Assembly (NCBI GenBank): GCA_007750655.1
Contig: CP036290.1
Span: 1,302,001-1,366,000, forward strand
From: Rohdeia mirabilis
GTDB lineage: Bacteria > Planctomycetota > UBA1135 > GCA-002686595
DNA length: 64,000 nucleotides
Direction: 5' to 3'
Shown: one piece after another, positions 25,021 through 33,689 of the stretch
Layout: each line of letters opens with the position of its first letter
Position numbering within the stretch: position 1 is the stretch's first letter
Notes under the pieces: generated by a model
Database searches by the model: none
What the model was told of the DNA's origin: nothing
The model's input: the letters and a program-made list of their open reading frames with translations, nothing else
Made by a program: the position numbers and the translations under genes

Positions 25021-26088
25021 TCAGCGACCGAGCAGCCGCAGCACGCGACCGGGCCACGGTCCGTGCGGCGTCGTGATCGGGTTCTTCACGTAGCGCCGCA
25101 GGCGTTCGAGGTGGTAGTCGACCGCCATGTCCTCGAGCCCGTCCGCGAAGGCGTAGCCGTCCTCGCCGTTCGCGAGGCGCGTCAACAGTCGGCGCAGGCC
25201 GACACGTTTGAGGGCGTGCATGTGCGTCGCGACCGGACCGTCCCGTGGAGCGTCCCACGGGCCGAGCAGGTGCGACTCGGCGGGGTCGAGCTCGACCGTC
25301 ACGCCGCCCGCTCCGAAGCCGACACAGCGCAGGTCGCTCGCCGCGGCGTCGGGCGAAACGAGCGCTCGGACGACGACGTCCGCGTCCGGGTGGTCACCGA
25401 TCGACGTGTCGCCGAAGCGGACCAGGAAGCGCCCCTCGGAGTAGACGCGCGGACCGACGATGGTGGCGCGGCCGCCGCCGAGAAGCTCGAGCGTGCGCAC
25501 GTCCCGCTGGCCCTCCGCCCGACGGCGTGCCCGACGCACGCGCCCACCGCCCAAAAGTCGCCGCGCCATCGCGACGCCGTGGTACGCGTACCCGCAGCGG
25601 TCGAGCAGCACCTCGTCGGGCGCTCCGTGTCCGTTCGCACGGGCCCAGGCCTCGACCAGTTCCCACAGCGGCAGCGGCGTCGTGTCCTCGCTGACCCAGA
25701 CCCGTCGCCAGGGAGCGAGGACCGGCGCGCGGCCGAGGTGCTTGTAGAGCAGTGCCGGCGTCTCGAGCTGGATGTCGGTCGCGCGCGGACCGAGAGCAGC
25801 GAGGCGCGCCAACATGCTCGGAACGGCGCCCTTCGCGACCACCATGTAGACCAGGTCGATCCCGTCCAGTCCGCGGCGTTCGAGCTCGTCCAGTCCGTCG
25901 GCCGCCCAGTTGTGACCGTCCGCGGTCGTGAGCGTGCGCGGCGTACGCGTGAACACGCCGGCCACGTCCCAACGCGCCTCCAGCGAGGCCAGCACGGGCA
26001 GCACGTCGTTGACGACGCGTTCGCCCGCGCCGACGACGAAGATCCGCTTCTTGTCCGGCGCCGCTGCGCCGCTCGTGGAGCCGTTCAT
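25021..26088 (-). CDS. Gfo/Idh/MocA-like NAD(P)-binding oxidoreductase (divergent)
   Basis: 355 aa, cytosolic. The N-terminus RIFVVGAGERVVNDVLPVLA is a Rossmann start but the third Gly of GxGxxG is replaced (GAGERV). DIQLETPALLYKHLG occupies the position of the family's EKP motif but lacks Lys. The C-terminal half could be the alpha/beta dimerisation domain. Family members oxidise or reduce sugars with NAD(P); the altered motifs leave activity unproven. The ATG at 26088 overlaps the stop of the GMC oxidoreductase (ATGA), so the two are translationally coupled and probably act in one pathway or complex. It could be a partner or regulator rather than an enzyme. Confidence 0.65.
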   Translation of the reverse strand: MNGSTSGAAAPDKKRIFVVGAGERVVNDVLPVLASLEARWDVAGVFTRTPRTLTTADGHNWAADGLDELERRGLDGIDLVYMVVAKGAVPSMLARLAALGPRATDIQLETPALLYKHLGRAPVLAPWRRVWVSEDTTPLPLWELVEAWARANGHGAPDEVLLDRCGYAYHGVAMARRLLGGGRVRRARRRAEGQRDVRTLELLGGGRATIVGPRVYSEGRFLVRFGDTSIGDHPDADVVVRALVSPDAAASDLRCVGFGAGGVTVELDPAESHLLGPWDAPRDGPVATHMHALKRVGLRRLLTRLANGEDGYAFADGLEDMAVDYHLERLRRYVKNPITTPHGPWPGRVLRLLGR

Positions 26089-27815
26089 TCGGTCGTGCCG
26101 CGGGAGCTGTTCGAGGTGGCGTCCGGTCGCGCCGGCACGGACTTCAGGTGGTCGGCGAGCCGGATCGACAGGGCGACGATCGTGTAGGTCGGATTCGCGC
26201 AGCCGCTGGTGGGGAAGACCGAGCCGCCGGCCGCCCACAGGTTCGCGATGCCGTGGACGCGGCCGTGCGGGTCGACCACGCTCGTGCGCGGATCGGCGCC
26301 CATCCGCGTCGTTCCCAGGTGGTGGCTCGCGTCGCGGTCGATCGGCCAGGGATCGAGGTGTTCGGCGCCGTCGACGAGATCGCTCTCGAGCGTGCCGAGG
26401 CCCGTGCGCTCGAGTTCCCGCGCCAGTTCCGCGTGGATCGCGGCCAACGAGCGCCGGTCGAGTTCGGTGCAGCGGCTGGCGACGCGCGGCAGCGGCACAC
26501 CGAAGGCGTCGCGCTCGGTCCCGAGGGTCACGCGGTTGTCCGGATCCGGCTCCATCTCCATGAAGTTGCGCAGGCGCACACGCGTGATCTTCGGCCGCTT
26601 GCGGTCGAGGACGCGGTACTTCGCGTACCAGGCCACGCGCCGCGCGTCGCGCACGACGTTCCAACCCAGGCCGATCCAGTCCGCGCCGCTCTTGCGCGCG
26701 TTCTGCAGGTCCGAGTCGTCGCCCGTCTCGGAGTAGTCGCGCAGGTCGACGACCTCGTCGCGCTTCTCGCCGCGGCGCCGCCAGTGATCCACGAGGAACT
26801 TGGTGCGCTTGGCCATCAGCACCAGCGACTCGACGCCCTCGCTGTCGGACCACGGGAACAGCGGTTCGAAGCGCACGTACGAGTTGAGCAGTCCGCGCTC
26901 GGCCTGGACGCGTTCCGGGAGTCGCAGTCCCGCGTAGCCGGCGAACCCGCGGTACATGCAGCCGAACAGGTAGGGCGCCGAGCCCACCGTTCGCGCGAGA
27001 CGCACGATGCCGCGGTAGTTCTTCGGGTGGTTCATGAAGCAGCGACCGACCTGGTCGTGCTCGTTGCCCGCGCCGCGCGCACCGAACCCGTGCGCGGCCA
27101 GCAAGAGGCGCGCGTTCTCGATCCCGCCGGTGGCGAGCACGTAGCGCTCCGCCGTCACTTCGAGTTCGGCGCCGCTCGACGAACGCACGCGCAGGGCTCT
27201 GACCGCACCGCGCCTCGCGTCCGCGAGCAACTCCGTCACCGTCGCGTCGAGCACGAGGTGCACGTCGGGGCGGTCGTAGACCTCGGTGAACTCGCGCCCG
27301 AAGTTCTGGGGCTCGGTCCGCGCCAGGAAGACCTTCTCCTCGAGGCCCTCGAAGTCGACGACCAGGTCGCCCTTCGTCCGCAGCTCGCCGAAGCCCGAGC
27401 CCGCGAACGCCGAGGGCGCGGGGAACCGATAGCGTTCGCCGGCGCGCGCGTAGAACGGATCGAGAGCCGCGCGCTCGAAGGGCCACGAAGCGCCGCCGTT
27501 CGCGCCGCCGATCCACGGACGCGGAGCCATGTCGATCGGATCGAGCGGGCTCGAGAGCCCGGCCCACGTGGTCGACGTGCCGCCCAGCACCCGCTCGCGG
27601 CTGTACTCCTTGATCGGCAGGCCCTCGGACGTCACCGCGCGCAGGGCGTCGCCGGCGGGAGTGGGGCTGCGACGCCCGCTCTCGAGCACGCCGATCACGA
27701 GCCCGCTGCCGGCCAACTCGTTCACGAGCGTCGCACCCGCCGGGCCGGTTCCCACGACCACGAGGTCGAAGTGGGGGAGCTCTGCGGGGTGGTCCTTGGC
27801 CAGATCGACGATCAT
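26085..27815 (-). CDS. GMC-family FAD oxidoreductase
   Basis: 576 aa. FAD-binding dinucleotide motif VVGTGPAGATLVNEL (Gly22, 24, 27), then VLGGTSTTWAG (second FAD contact) and the catalytic-side HHLGTTRMG in the C-terminal domain near 505, followed by NLWAAGGSVFPTSGCANPT. GMC enzymes oxidise alcohols or sugars using FAD. There is no signal peptide or Tat motif, so it is probably cytosolic or membrane-peripheral. First gene of a two-gene operon; the 4-bp overlap with the Gfo/Idh-like gene suggests oxidation of a sugar or polyol by coupled steps (inference). Promoter candidate: TCGACA (27854-27849), 18-bp spacer, TAGCTT (27830-27825), 9 nt before the ATG, so the leader is nearly absent. Confidence 0.9.
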   Translation of the reverse strand: MIVDLAKDHPAELPHFDLVVVGTGPAGATLVNELAGSGLVIGVLESGRRSPTPAGDALRAVTSEGLPIKEYSRERVLGGTSTTWAGLSSPLDPIDMAPRPWIGGANGGASWPFERAALDPFYARAGERYRFPAPSAFAGSGFGELRTKGDLVVDFEGLEEKVFLARTEPQNFGREFTEVYDRPDVHLVLDATVTELLADARRGAVRALRVRSSSGAELEVTAERYVLATGGIENARLLLAAHGFGARGAGNEHDQVGRCFMNHPKNYRGIVRLARTVGSAPYLFGCMYRGFAGYAGLRLPERVQAERGLLNSYVRFEPLFPWSDSEGVESLVLMAKRTKFLVDHWRRRGEKRDEVVDLRDYSETGDDSDLQNARKSGADWIGLGWNVVRDARRVAWYAKYRVLDRKRPKITRVRLRNFMEMEPDPDNRVTLGTERDAFGVPLPRVASRCTELDRRSLAAIHAELARELERTGLGTLESDLVDGAEHLDPWPIDRDASHHLGTTRMGADPRTSVVDPHGRVHGIANLWAAGGSVFPTSGCANPTYTIVALSIRLADHLKSVPARPDATSNSSRGTTE

Positions 27816-27824
27816 CGCCCGACG

Positions 27825-27854
27825 AAGCTACGCGCCGCGCGGGCCGGATGTCGA
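27825..27854 (-). promoter_or_regulatory. Candidate promoter of the GMC operon
   Basis: -35 TCGACA (5 of 6 to TTGACA) at 27854-27849, 18-bp spacer, -10 TAGCTT at 27830-27825. The ATG lies 9 nt downstream of the -10, so a start about 7 nt after it would leave a leader of only 2-3 nt. The best sigma70-type match I found. Confidence 0.5.
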
Positions 27855-28037
27855 GCGGCGGGGCCCGCGACGAGCGCGGCGAGGACGGGACGCGGGCCCG
27901 CGAGCATCGGCGAGAGCCGGCCGCGGCGACCAGGTTCACGGATGCGACCGTGCCCCGCTCGGACGACGTGCCCGATCGACGGCAGCGGGTCGCGAGGTCG
28001 TACGGTCTGGGGGGCGCGCGCTCGGCGTCCTGGCGAC

Positions 28038-28847
28038 ATGCGGGGCGCGGACGACCGAGCGGCCCTCGCCGGCGTCGCGCCCTTCGAGCATTCCGACGTG
28101 CCCAAGCCCGACAACTCCCAGCCGAACTTCATCGATCGGCTCCTGCGTCGTCGGCAGTACCGCACCACCGGGCCGTTCCTCCGCCGATTCTCGTGCACCT
28201 TGCGTCCGGACGCCGAGTCGGACATCGCACAGAAGGCGTCGATCGTCGACTGCAGCCTCGGTGGCGCCCAACTGAGGCTCCCTCCCGGCGCCTCCTACGA
28301 GCCCGCGTTCAACTCCCACACGCAGCTGATCATCGTCGACGAGCGCGACGGGAGCGAGCGCGAGATCTTCGCCTACGTCCGGCGGGCCGAGCACGTGGAC
28401 GGGTGCTGGACCATGGGCGTCAGCTTCGTCGACCTCGAAGCGCACATCGCGACGATGACGCCCGACTGGTGGCGGATCCTCAATCGTCGACGCACGCTGC
28501 GGACCGTCTACGCGCAGAAGGAAGGCGCCGTCGCGCGGCTCCTCGCACCCGGGTTCAGCGTCGACGCGCGGCTGCACGACGTCTCGGTCGAAGGCGTGTG
28601 TCTGACCTGTCCCGCCCGTTTCCACGAACAGCTCGAAGCGGTGCCGACCTGTCGCATCCACGTGGGGAACGTGCCGGGGCTCAGCGGCATCCAGGCGCTC
28701 CCCGCCTCCCTGCGGCACGTCACCGCCGTGGGGCGGAAAGTGCGCTTCGGAGCCGCGTGGAAGATCGACGAGGCCTCGGACTGGGAGAGCGTGCGCTTCG
28801 CCATCGTGCGCGAGGTCGACGAGCGCCAGCGGCGCCGACTCGGGTAG
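28038..28847 (+). CDS. PilZ-domain protein (two PilZ-like repeats)
   Basis: 269 aa, cytosolic. The first half has RRFSCTLRPDAES followed by SIVDCSLGGAQLRL, matching the PilZ RxxxR...(D/N)xSxxG pattern. The second half repeats it as RRRTLRTVYAQ and ARLHDVSVEGVCL. PilZ domains bind cyclic di-GMP; here the first half lacks an obvious tandem-Arg RxxxR, so ligand binding is uncertain in either repeat. The N-terminal 35 residues are unstructured. The start at 28038 is the first in-frame Met that leaves the domains intact; the longer upstream frame is noise. It is monocistronic, with no diguanylate cyclase nearby. Confidence 0.7.
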   Translation: MRGADDRAALAGVAPFEHSDVPKPDNSQPNFIDRLLRRRQYRTTGPFLRRFSCTLRPDAESDIAQKASIVDCSLGGAQLRLPPGASYEPAFNSHTQLIIVDERDGSEREIFAYVRRAEHVDGCWTMGVSFVDLEAHIATMTPDWWRILNRRRTLRTVYAQKEGAVARLLAPGFSVDARLHDVSVEGVCLTCPARFHEQLEAVPTCRIHVGNVPGLSGIQALPASLRHVTAVGRKVRFGAAWKIDEASDWESVRFAIVREVDERQRRRLG

Positions 28848-28915
28848 GACGCGCCCGACGGCTCGCCGGCGCGAACACTTCCGTCGCGTTCGGCCCGCGG
28901 CGCCCGTGCGCGACG

Positions 28916-28921
28916 TATCCT
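28916..28921 (+). promoter_or_regulatory. Possible -10 element (TATCCT) six nt before an ATG
   Basis: TATCCT ends 6 nt before the ATG of the next gene, so transcription would begin at or next to the start codon (leaderless). No -35 match. Confidence 0.3.
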
Positions 28922-28927
28922 CCGTCC

Positions 28928-29515
28928 ATGGCCGAGATCTGGACGATCAGCGCGGAGGGCGAGGAAACCGGCCAACTGGCCCGTTGGCCCGAGGGCGAGC
29001 GCGAGCCGCTCCTGTGGGGGCTCGAGTTCGTCGACGGGAGCGCGGCCGGTGACCTCGACGAGGGCGAACAGTACAGCGGTGCGGAGGCGCTCGACCGACT
29101 CGGTGTCGCACTCGAGGCGGACTCACGGCTGCGCGCCGGCGACGGACGCACGCGCACGCTGCGGCCGTACGAGGTCGTGCTCGCGCGCGCGGCCCAGAAC
29201 GAGCGCTGGACGTTCCGTGGGCCGGCCTTCCGGGCCTGCTACGACGCCGAGCGCTTCAGTGCGCGGGCGGACGTCCTGACGCTCGGCCACCGGCAGTGGC
29301 GCGAGACGTTCGAACGCGGTGTCGATGCGTTGATCGTCGCGGCCCGCGGGTCGCTGTCGGTGCGCGTCAGCGACGAGGAGGAGGGCGAGACGCTCGGTCC
29401 GCACGACGCGCTGTGGATCCATGACGCCGCCGGCGGTTGCGAAGCCGACCTCGTCGGCGCCGATCCGGACGCGATCGCACTGGTCTTCGTGTTCGAGGCG
29501 CTCACCTCGCGCTGA
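28928..29515 (+). CDS. Conserved-looking protein of unknown function, possibly cupin-like
   Basis: 195 aa, no signal peptide or membrane helix. It starts MAEIWTISAEGEETGQLARW. The second half has strands typical of a beta-barrel (VDALIVAARGSLSVRVSDEEEGETLGPHDALWIHDAAGG), with the look of a cupin-type gene product. The cupin metal ligands are not obvious. I do not recognise a named family. The stop is 1 bp from the stop of the convergent NmrA-like gene. Codon use resembles its neighbours, supporting a real gene. Confidence 0.6.
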   Translation: MAEIWTISAEGEETGQLARWPEGEREPLLWGLEFVDGSAAGDLDEGEQYSGAEALDRLGVALEADSRLRAGDGRTRTLRPYEVVLARAAQNERWTFRGPAFRACYDAERFSARADVLTLGHRQWRETFERGVDALIVAARGSLSVRVSDEEEGETLGPHDALWIHDAAGGCEADLVGADPDAIALVFVFEALTSR

Positions 29516-29516
29516 C

Positions 29517-31118
29517 TCACGCGTCGCTGGGTCCTTCGTGGATCGGCGTCGCGACGCTCCTCGCCGCCTCGGAGGCTGCGGCGTGCGACGTAGGTTCGAC
29601 TCGCTCGATCGGATGCTGAGAGTCGCCGTCGTGGTCGGCTTCGCTCTCGGCCGCCCGGCGGATCCCGTCGAGCATGCCCCGGAAGACGTAGGCGTGCAGT
29701 GGTAGGACGGCGTACCAGTACGCGAGGCCGAGCAGTCCGCGCGGCACGAAGCGCGCCGTCTGCACGAGTCGCGTCGGTCCACCGGCGGTACGGGGAGGTT
29801 CGACCCGGAAGGCCAGTTCGGCTTCGCCGGGGAGTTTCATCTCGGCTCGCAGCGCCAGGGCGCGCGGTCGGTCCAGGTCGGTCACGCGCCAGAAGTCGAG
29901 CGCTTCGCCGAACTCGACGTCCGTCGGGTCGCGTCGTCCGCGCCGCAGTCCGGGGCCGCCGACCAAGCGATCCATCCAGCCGCGCAGGGACCACAGCCAC
30001 TGCGCGCCGTACCAGCCGTGGCCGCCGCCGATGCGGCAGATGGCGCGGAACACGGTCTCCGCCTCGGCGTTCACGTCGACCGACCAGGCGTCGACGAACG
30101 TGTTCCCGCCCGACCAGTCGGGGTCGCCAGGGACCGGTCCGGCGTCGCTCCACTTGGTCTCGACGCGGCCGGCCTCGAGGTTGGCGAGCGCGAGCTCCAT
30201 CGACTCGCGCACGCCGAGCAGCCGCTGCGGCATCAGCTCCTGGGCGCGACCGTCGGAGCAGACCACCTCGTTGCGCAGACCCTCGGCCAGCGGCCGGGCC
30301 ATGCGCCTGCTCATCGGCGTGACGAGATGGATCCACAGACTCGACAGCCGCGGCGTCAGGACGGGGACCGGAACGACGAGCCGGCGGCGCAGTCCGCGGA
30401 CCTCCGCCATGGTCTGCATGAGTTCGCGGTACGTCAGCACGTCCGGCCCGCCGATGTCGAGCGTCGCGTCGATCGTCCGCGGTTCGTCCAGGCAGGCGAC
30501 GAGGTCGAACAGCACGTTGCGGATGGCGATCGGCTGACAGCGCGTCGACACCCACTTCGGCGTGATCATCACCGGCAGGTGCTCGACGAGGTAGCGCAGG
30601 ATCTCGAACGAGGCCGACCCCGAGCCGATGATCATCGCGGCGCGCAGCACGGTGACGGGGACCGCGCTCGAGCGCAGGCAGCGTTCGACCTCGCGCCGCG
30701 ACGTGAGGTGGTCGCTGAGGTCGGGACCGGTCTCGCCCAACCCGCCCAGGTAGACGATGCGTTCCACGCCGGCGCGCTCGGCTTCCTCGGCGAACTGGAG
30801 CGCCAGGCGACGGTCGCGTTCGCCGTACTCGGATCCGGCGACCTCCATCGAGTGGACGAGGTAGTAGGCCACGTCGCAGTCCGCGAGCGCGCGCGCCGTC
30901 TCCGCGCGGGACTCGAGATCGCCTTCGACGACGGCGACCCCTTGGCGGCGGGACCAGGGTCGATCGCGCAGCTTGCGCCCGTCGCGCGCGAGGCAGCGGA
31001 CGGTGTGACCAGCGTCGAGGAGGCGCGGGACGAGGCGCCCGCCCACGTAGCCCGTCGCGCCGGTGACGAGGACCCGTCGTCGCGGCGCGCCGGCCGTCCC
31101 TTCGTCCGCGATCGCCAT
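29517..31118 (-). CDS. NAD(P)-binding NmrA/SDR-like protein with C-terminal DUF2867
   Basis: 533 aa. Residues 15-230: Rossmann motif VLVTGATGYVGG (Gly20, 23, 26), then DVAYYLVHSM and RIVYLGGLGE, as in atypical SDRs. The C-terminal half (about 330-490) matches DUF2867 (SVDVNAEAETVFRAICRIGG, GWYGAQWLWSLRGWMDRLVG, FWRVTDLDRPRALALRAEM, AYWYAVLPLHAYVF). This two-part architecture is common and often annotated as NAD(P)H-binding protein; the substrate is not known. Start ATG at 31118 precedes the Rossmann fold; longer in-frame sequence is noise. The last 40 residues are a poorly ordered tail. 71 bp separate it from the PPK2 stop. Confidence 0.85.
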   Translation of the reverse strand: MAIADEGTAGAPRRRVLVTGATGYVGGRLVPRLLDAGHTVRCLARDGRKLRDRPWSRRQGVAVVEGDLESRAETARALADCDVAYYLVHSMEVAGSEYGERDRRLALQFAEEAERAGVERIVYLGGLGETGPDLSDHLTSRREVERCLRSSAVPVTVLRAAMIIGSGSASFEILRYLVEHLPVMITPKWVSTRCQPIAIRNVLFDLVACLDEPRTIDATLDIGGPDVLTYRELMQTMAEVRGLRRRLVVPVPVLTPRLSSLWIHLVTPMSRRMARPLAEGLRNEVVCSDGRAQELMPQRLLGVRESMELALANLEAGRVETKWSDAGPVPGDPDWSGGNTFVDAWSVDVNAEAETVFRAICRIGGGHGWYGAQWLWSLRGWMDRLVGGPGLRRGRRDPTDVEFGEALDFWRVTDLDRPRALALRAEMKLPGEAELAFRVEPPRTAGGPTRLVQTARFVPRGLLGLAYWYAVLPLHAYVFRGMLDGIRRAAESEADHDGDSQHPIERVEPTSHAAASEAARSVATPIHEGPSDA

Positions 31119-31189
31119 GGCAGGGGCTTCGGGCGCGGCGGGTGCACGGATGCGTCGCGCGGACGATCCGCGCGCGCGACGCCGCGCGT

Positions 31190-32035
31190 TCAGCGCTCGA
31201 GGCGACCGTCGGTCAACGCGCTCGTCTCGTAGGGGAAGACCACGTTGCGATCGGGAGCGAGTCCGCCGAGATCGAGGTCGACGCCCGGAGCCTCGACGCG
31301 GTGCAGCAGGTCGGCGATCACGCCCAGCCGCGCGGCGCGCTTGTCGTTCGCACGCACCACGGTCCAAGGGGTGAGCTCGCGGTGCGTGTTGACGAACATC
31401 TCGTCGCGCGCGGCCGTGTAGTCGTCGTAGTGCTCGACGGCGACCGCGTCGATCGGACTGATCTTCCACTGCTTGAGCGGATCCTCGCGCCGTTCGTCCA
31501 GACGCTCCTCCTGCTCGTCGCGACCGATGTCCAGGTAGTACTTGAACAGCTGGATGCCCGAGTCGACCAGCATCCGTTCGAAGGGCACGACGACCTTGAA
31601 GAACGAGCTGACCTCCTGCTCGGTGCAGAAACCCATCACGCGCTCGACGCCGGCGCGGTTGTACCAGGAGCGGTTGAAGAGGACGATCTCCTCGCCCGCG
31701 GGCAGGTGGGGGACCCAGCGTTGGAAGTACCACGACGTGCGGTCGCGGTCGGTCGGCTTGCCCAGGGCGACGACGCGCGTCTCGCGCGGACTGAGGTGCT
31801 CGGTGAAGCGCTTGATCGTGCCGTCCTTGCCGGCGCTGTCGCGACCCTCGAGCACGACCAGGATCTTCAGACCGGCGTCGATCGCGTGGCGCTGGAAACG
31901 CACCAGCTGGACCTGTAGATCGCGCAGACGCCGCTTGTAGGCGGCCTTGTCGGAGGTGTCGACGGACGCGTGGGAGCTGTGGTGGTCGTCGTCCCCGGCC
32001 CTTTGGCTGCGGGTCTCTACGTTCGGCGGAGTCAT
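31190..32035 (-). CDS. ppk2: Polyphosphate kinase 2
   Basis: 281 aa, cytosolic. Transfers phosphate between polyphosphate and nucleotides, making GTP/ATP from GDP/ADP or the reverse. Walker A EGRDSAGKDGTI (63-74; Lys70), FNRSWYNRAGVERVMGFC (Walker B/lid-adjacent) and KYYLDIGRDEQEERLDERR with DPLKQWKISPID are all present, the hallmark run of PPK2 class I. Length fits the class. About 30 N-terminal residues are polar and disordered. It could run into the NmrA-like gene downstream, but the 71-bp gap makes that uncertain. Confidence 0.96.
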   Translation of the reverse strand: MTPPNVETRSQRAGDDDHHSSHASVDTSDKAAYKRRLRDLQVQLVRFQRHAIDAGLKILVVLEGRDSAGKDGTIKRFTEHLSPRETRVVALGKPTDRDRTSWYFQRWVPHLPAGEEIVLFNRSWYNRAGVERVMGFCTEQEVSSFFKVVVPFERMLVDSGIQLFKYYLDIGRDEQEERLDERREDPLKQWKISPIDAVAVEHYDDYTAARDEMFVNTHRELTPWTVVRANDKRAARLGVIADLLHRVEAPGVDLDLGGLAPDRNVVFPYETSALTDGRLER

Positions 32036-32238
32036 GGGTCAGTCGTACCACGGACGAGGCCCGGGCCGCGCGCGCTCGCCGGTTCCGGGCGCCGCGGAAC
32101 CGTCCGTGGCGAGCGGGCGCTAGGATCGAATGGGCGCCGCTCGGCGTGCGTACCCGAGCGCCCTCCTGCTGGCGCGCGGTGCAGCGGTCGCCACTCGAAG
32201 GCGAGCGCGCCGCGCGCCGCCTCGGACCGGACCGACCC

Positions 32239-32991
32239 ATGAACGACCCCCAGGCAGCTGTCGCCGATGCCGGCGTCGCCCACGACCACGTCCCGTTCAC
32301 GCCGCGCCAGGTGCTCGGCGCGCTGTTCGTCGCAGGCGGTGCCGCCGCGCTGGTCCTCGCGAGCGGCGTCCTCGAGCCTTCCCGCAGGCTCCTGGTCTGG
32401 CCACTCGCCGCGGGCCTGCTCGGAGTGTTGCAGGTGCGCTTCGGCGATCGACTGCTCGCGCGCACGATCGGACTGTGTCTGGCCGCGGCCGGCGCGCTGG
32501 CGATCGTCGGGGCGTTGACGACGGACCTCGGGCGCGCACCGGACGCTTTGGTGGTCGTCGGCGCGCTGGGTTCGATGGCGCTCGGCGTCAACGTCCTGGC
32601 TCGTACCGCCCGGATGCGCGAGGTCGAGCATCCAGGCCAGGTCCGACTCCTGCACATCCTCTCCGGTGGGGAGATCCGGTTCGGCGCCCAGCGCTTCGGC
32701 GGTGGCGACGCGACGTCGGTCCTTGGAGCCGTCGACCTCGACCTGCGCGACGCGCACATCGCGCCGGGGGAGACGGTGGTGCTCGACGTCCTCGCGGTGC
32801 TCGGTGGTGTCGATCTGCGCGTCCCGCCCGACTGGGAGGTGGACAATCGCGTCCTGGCGATCGTCGGCGCTGTCGATGTGGCGGCGACCGCGCCGAGCGG
32901 TGGAGCGGGAGGCGGTCGTTCCGGCGCCCGACCGCGGCTGCGCATCGAAGGCCTCGTGGTGCTGGGCGGACTCGAGGTGAAGCGCTCATGA
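32239..32991 (+). CDS. LiaF-like membrane protein (4 TM plus C-terminal beta domain)
   Basis: 250 aa. Four membrane helices in the N-terminal half (VLGALFVAGGAAALVLASGV, LLVWPLAAGLLGVL, IGLCLAAAGALAIVGAL, LVVVGALGSMALGVNVLA). The C-terminal half carries a repeating strand pattern with GGVDLRV and GAVDVAA, as in the LiaF/YvqF C-terminal domain. In Firmicutes LiaF inhibits a cell-envelope-stress histidine kinase; no two-component genes are nearby, so the role here is open. The ATG of the MOSC gene overlaps its stop (ATGA), so they are coupled. A TAGGAT hexamer at 32121-32126 is a possible -10 element, 112 nt before the ATG. Confidence 0.68.
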   Translation: MNDPQAAVADAGVAHDHVPFTPRQVLGALFVAGGAAALVLASGVLEPSRRLLVWPLAAGLLGVLQVRFGDRLLARTIGLCLAAAGALAIVGALTTDLGRAPDALVVVGALGSMALGVNVLARTARMREVEHPGQVRLLHILSGGEIRFGAQRFGGGDATSVLGAVDLDLRDAHIAPGETVVLDVLAVLGGVDLRVPPDWEVDNRVLAIVGAVDVAATAPSGGAGGGRSGARPRLRIEGLVVLGGLEVKRS

Positions 32992-33605
32992 GGGCCCACG
33001 GAGGACGCGAGGGCGGGGACGACGGGTCGCTCGAGCGCGACGTGAGCGAGGCCACCGGCCGCCACGCCGACTACGCCGAACTCGAAGCAGAGCTCGACGT
33101 CGTACGCGCCGCGCCTTCCGACGAAGGCACGGTGCAGCTCATCTGCGCGCGGCCGGGTGAGGACCGACGCGTCGTGGTGGACGCGGGCGAGCTCGACCTC
33201 GACGTCGGGCTCGTGGGGGACGACTGGCGTACGCGCGGCAGTTCGTCGAGTCCGGACGGGCTCGCGAAGCTCGACGCGCAGTTGACGCTCATGAACTCGC
33301 GCGCGGCGCAGGTCATCACGGGCGCCCGCGAACTGTGGCCCATCGCAGGCGACCAGTTCTTCGTCGACTTCGACCTGTCCGACGCCAACTGTCCGGCGGG
33401 CACGCGGCTCGCTCTCGGCGACGCCGTCGTCGAGGTCACGGCCTTGCCGCACACCGGCTGTGCGAAGTTCGCCGAGCGCTTCGGGAAGGACGCGCTGCGG
33501 ATCGTCAACTCCGAAGTCGGTCGCGCGCTGAACCTGCGCGGCGTCAACGCGAAGGTCGTCGCGCCCGGAGTCGTGCGCAGCGGCGCCGCGGTGCGCAAGC
33601 TGTGA
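32988..33605 (+). CDS. MOSC-domain protein
   Basis: 205 aa, cytosolic. MOSC domains bind molybdenum cofactor or transfer sulfur. Seen here: RARVVVDAGELDLD-like N-terminus (residues 61-72), LMNSRAAQVITGARELW, QFFVDFDLSDANCPAGTRL and the conserved PHTGCAKFAERFG with Cys158, the residue usually carrying sulfur or cofactor. The start overlaps the LiaF-like gene by 4 bp, an odd partner. The first 20 residues are charged and extra. The substrate is unknown; family confidence is good. Confidence 0.85.
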   Translation: MRAHGGREGGDDGSLERDVSEATGRHADYAELEAELDVVRAAPSDEGTVQLICARPGEDRRVVVDAGELDLDVGLVGDDWRTRGSSSSPDGLAKLDAQLTLMNSRAAQVITGARELWPIAGDQFFVDFDLSDANCPAGTRLALGDAVVEVTALPHTGCAKFAERFGKDALRIVNSEVGRALNLRGVNAKVVAPGVVRSGAAVRKL

Positions 33606-33689
33606 GCGAATCGGCGCGCGCGACACGCCTGCGGCGAGGTCGATGCCCCTCGCGCGCGAATCGTCGCGCGGCGCGGACGTAGCGGCGTC

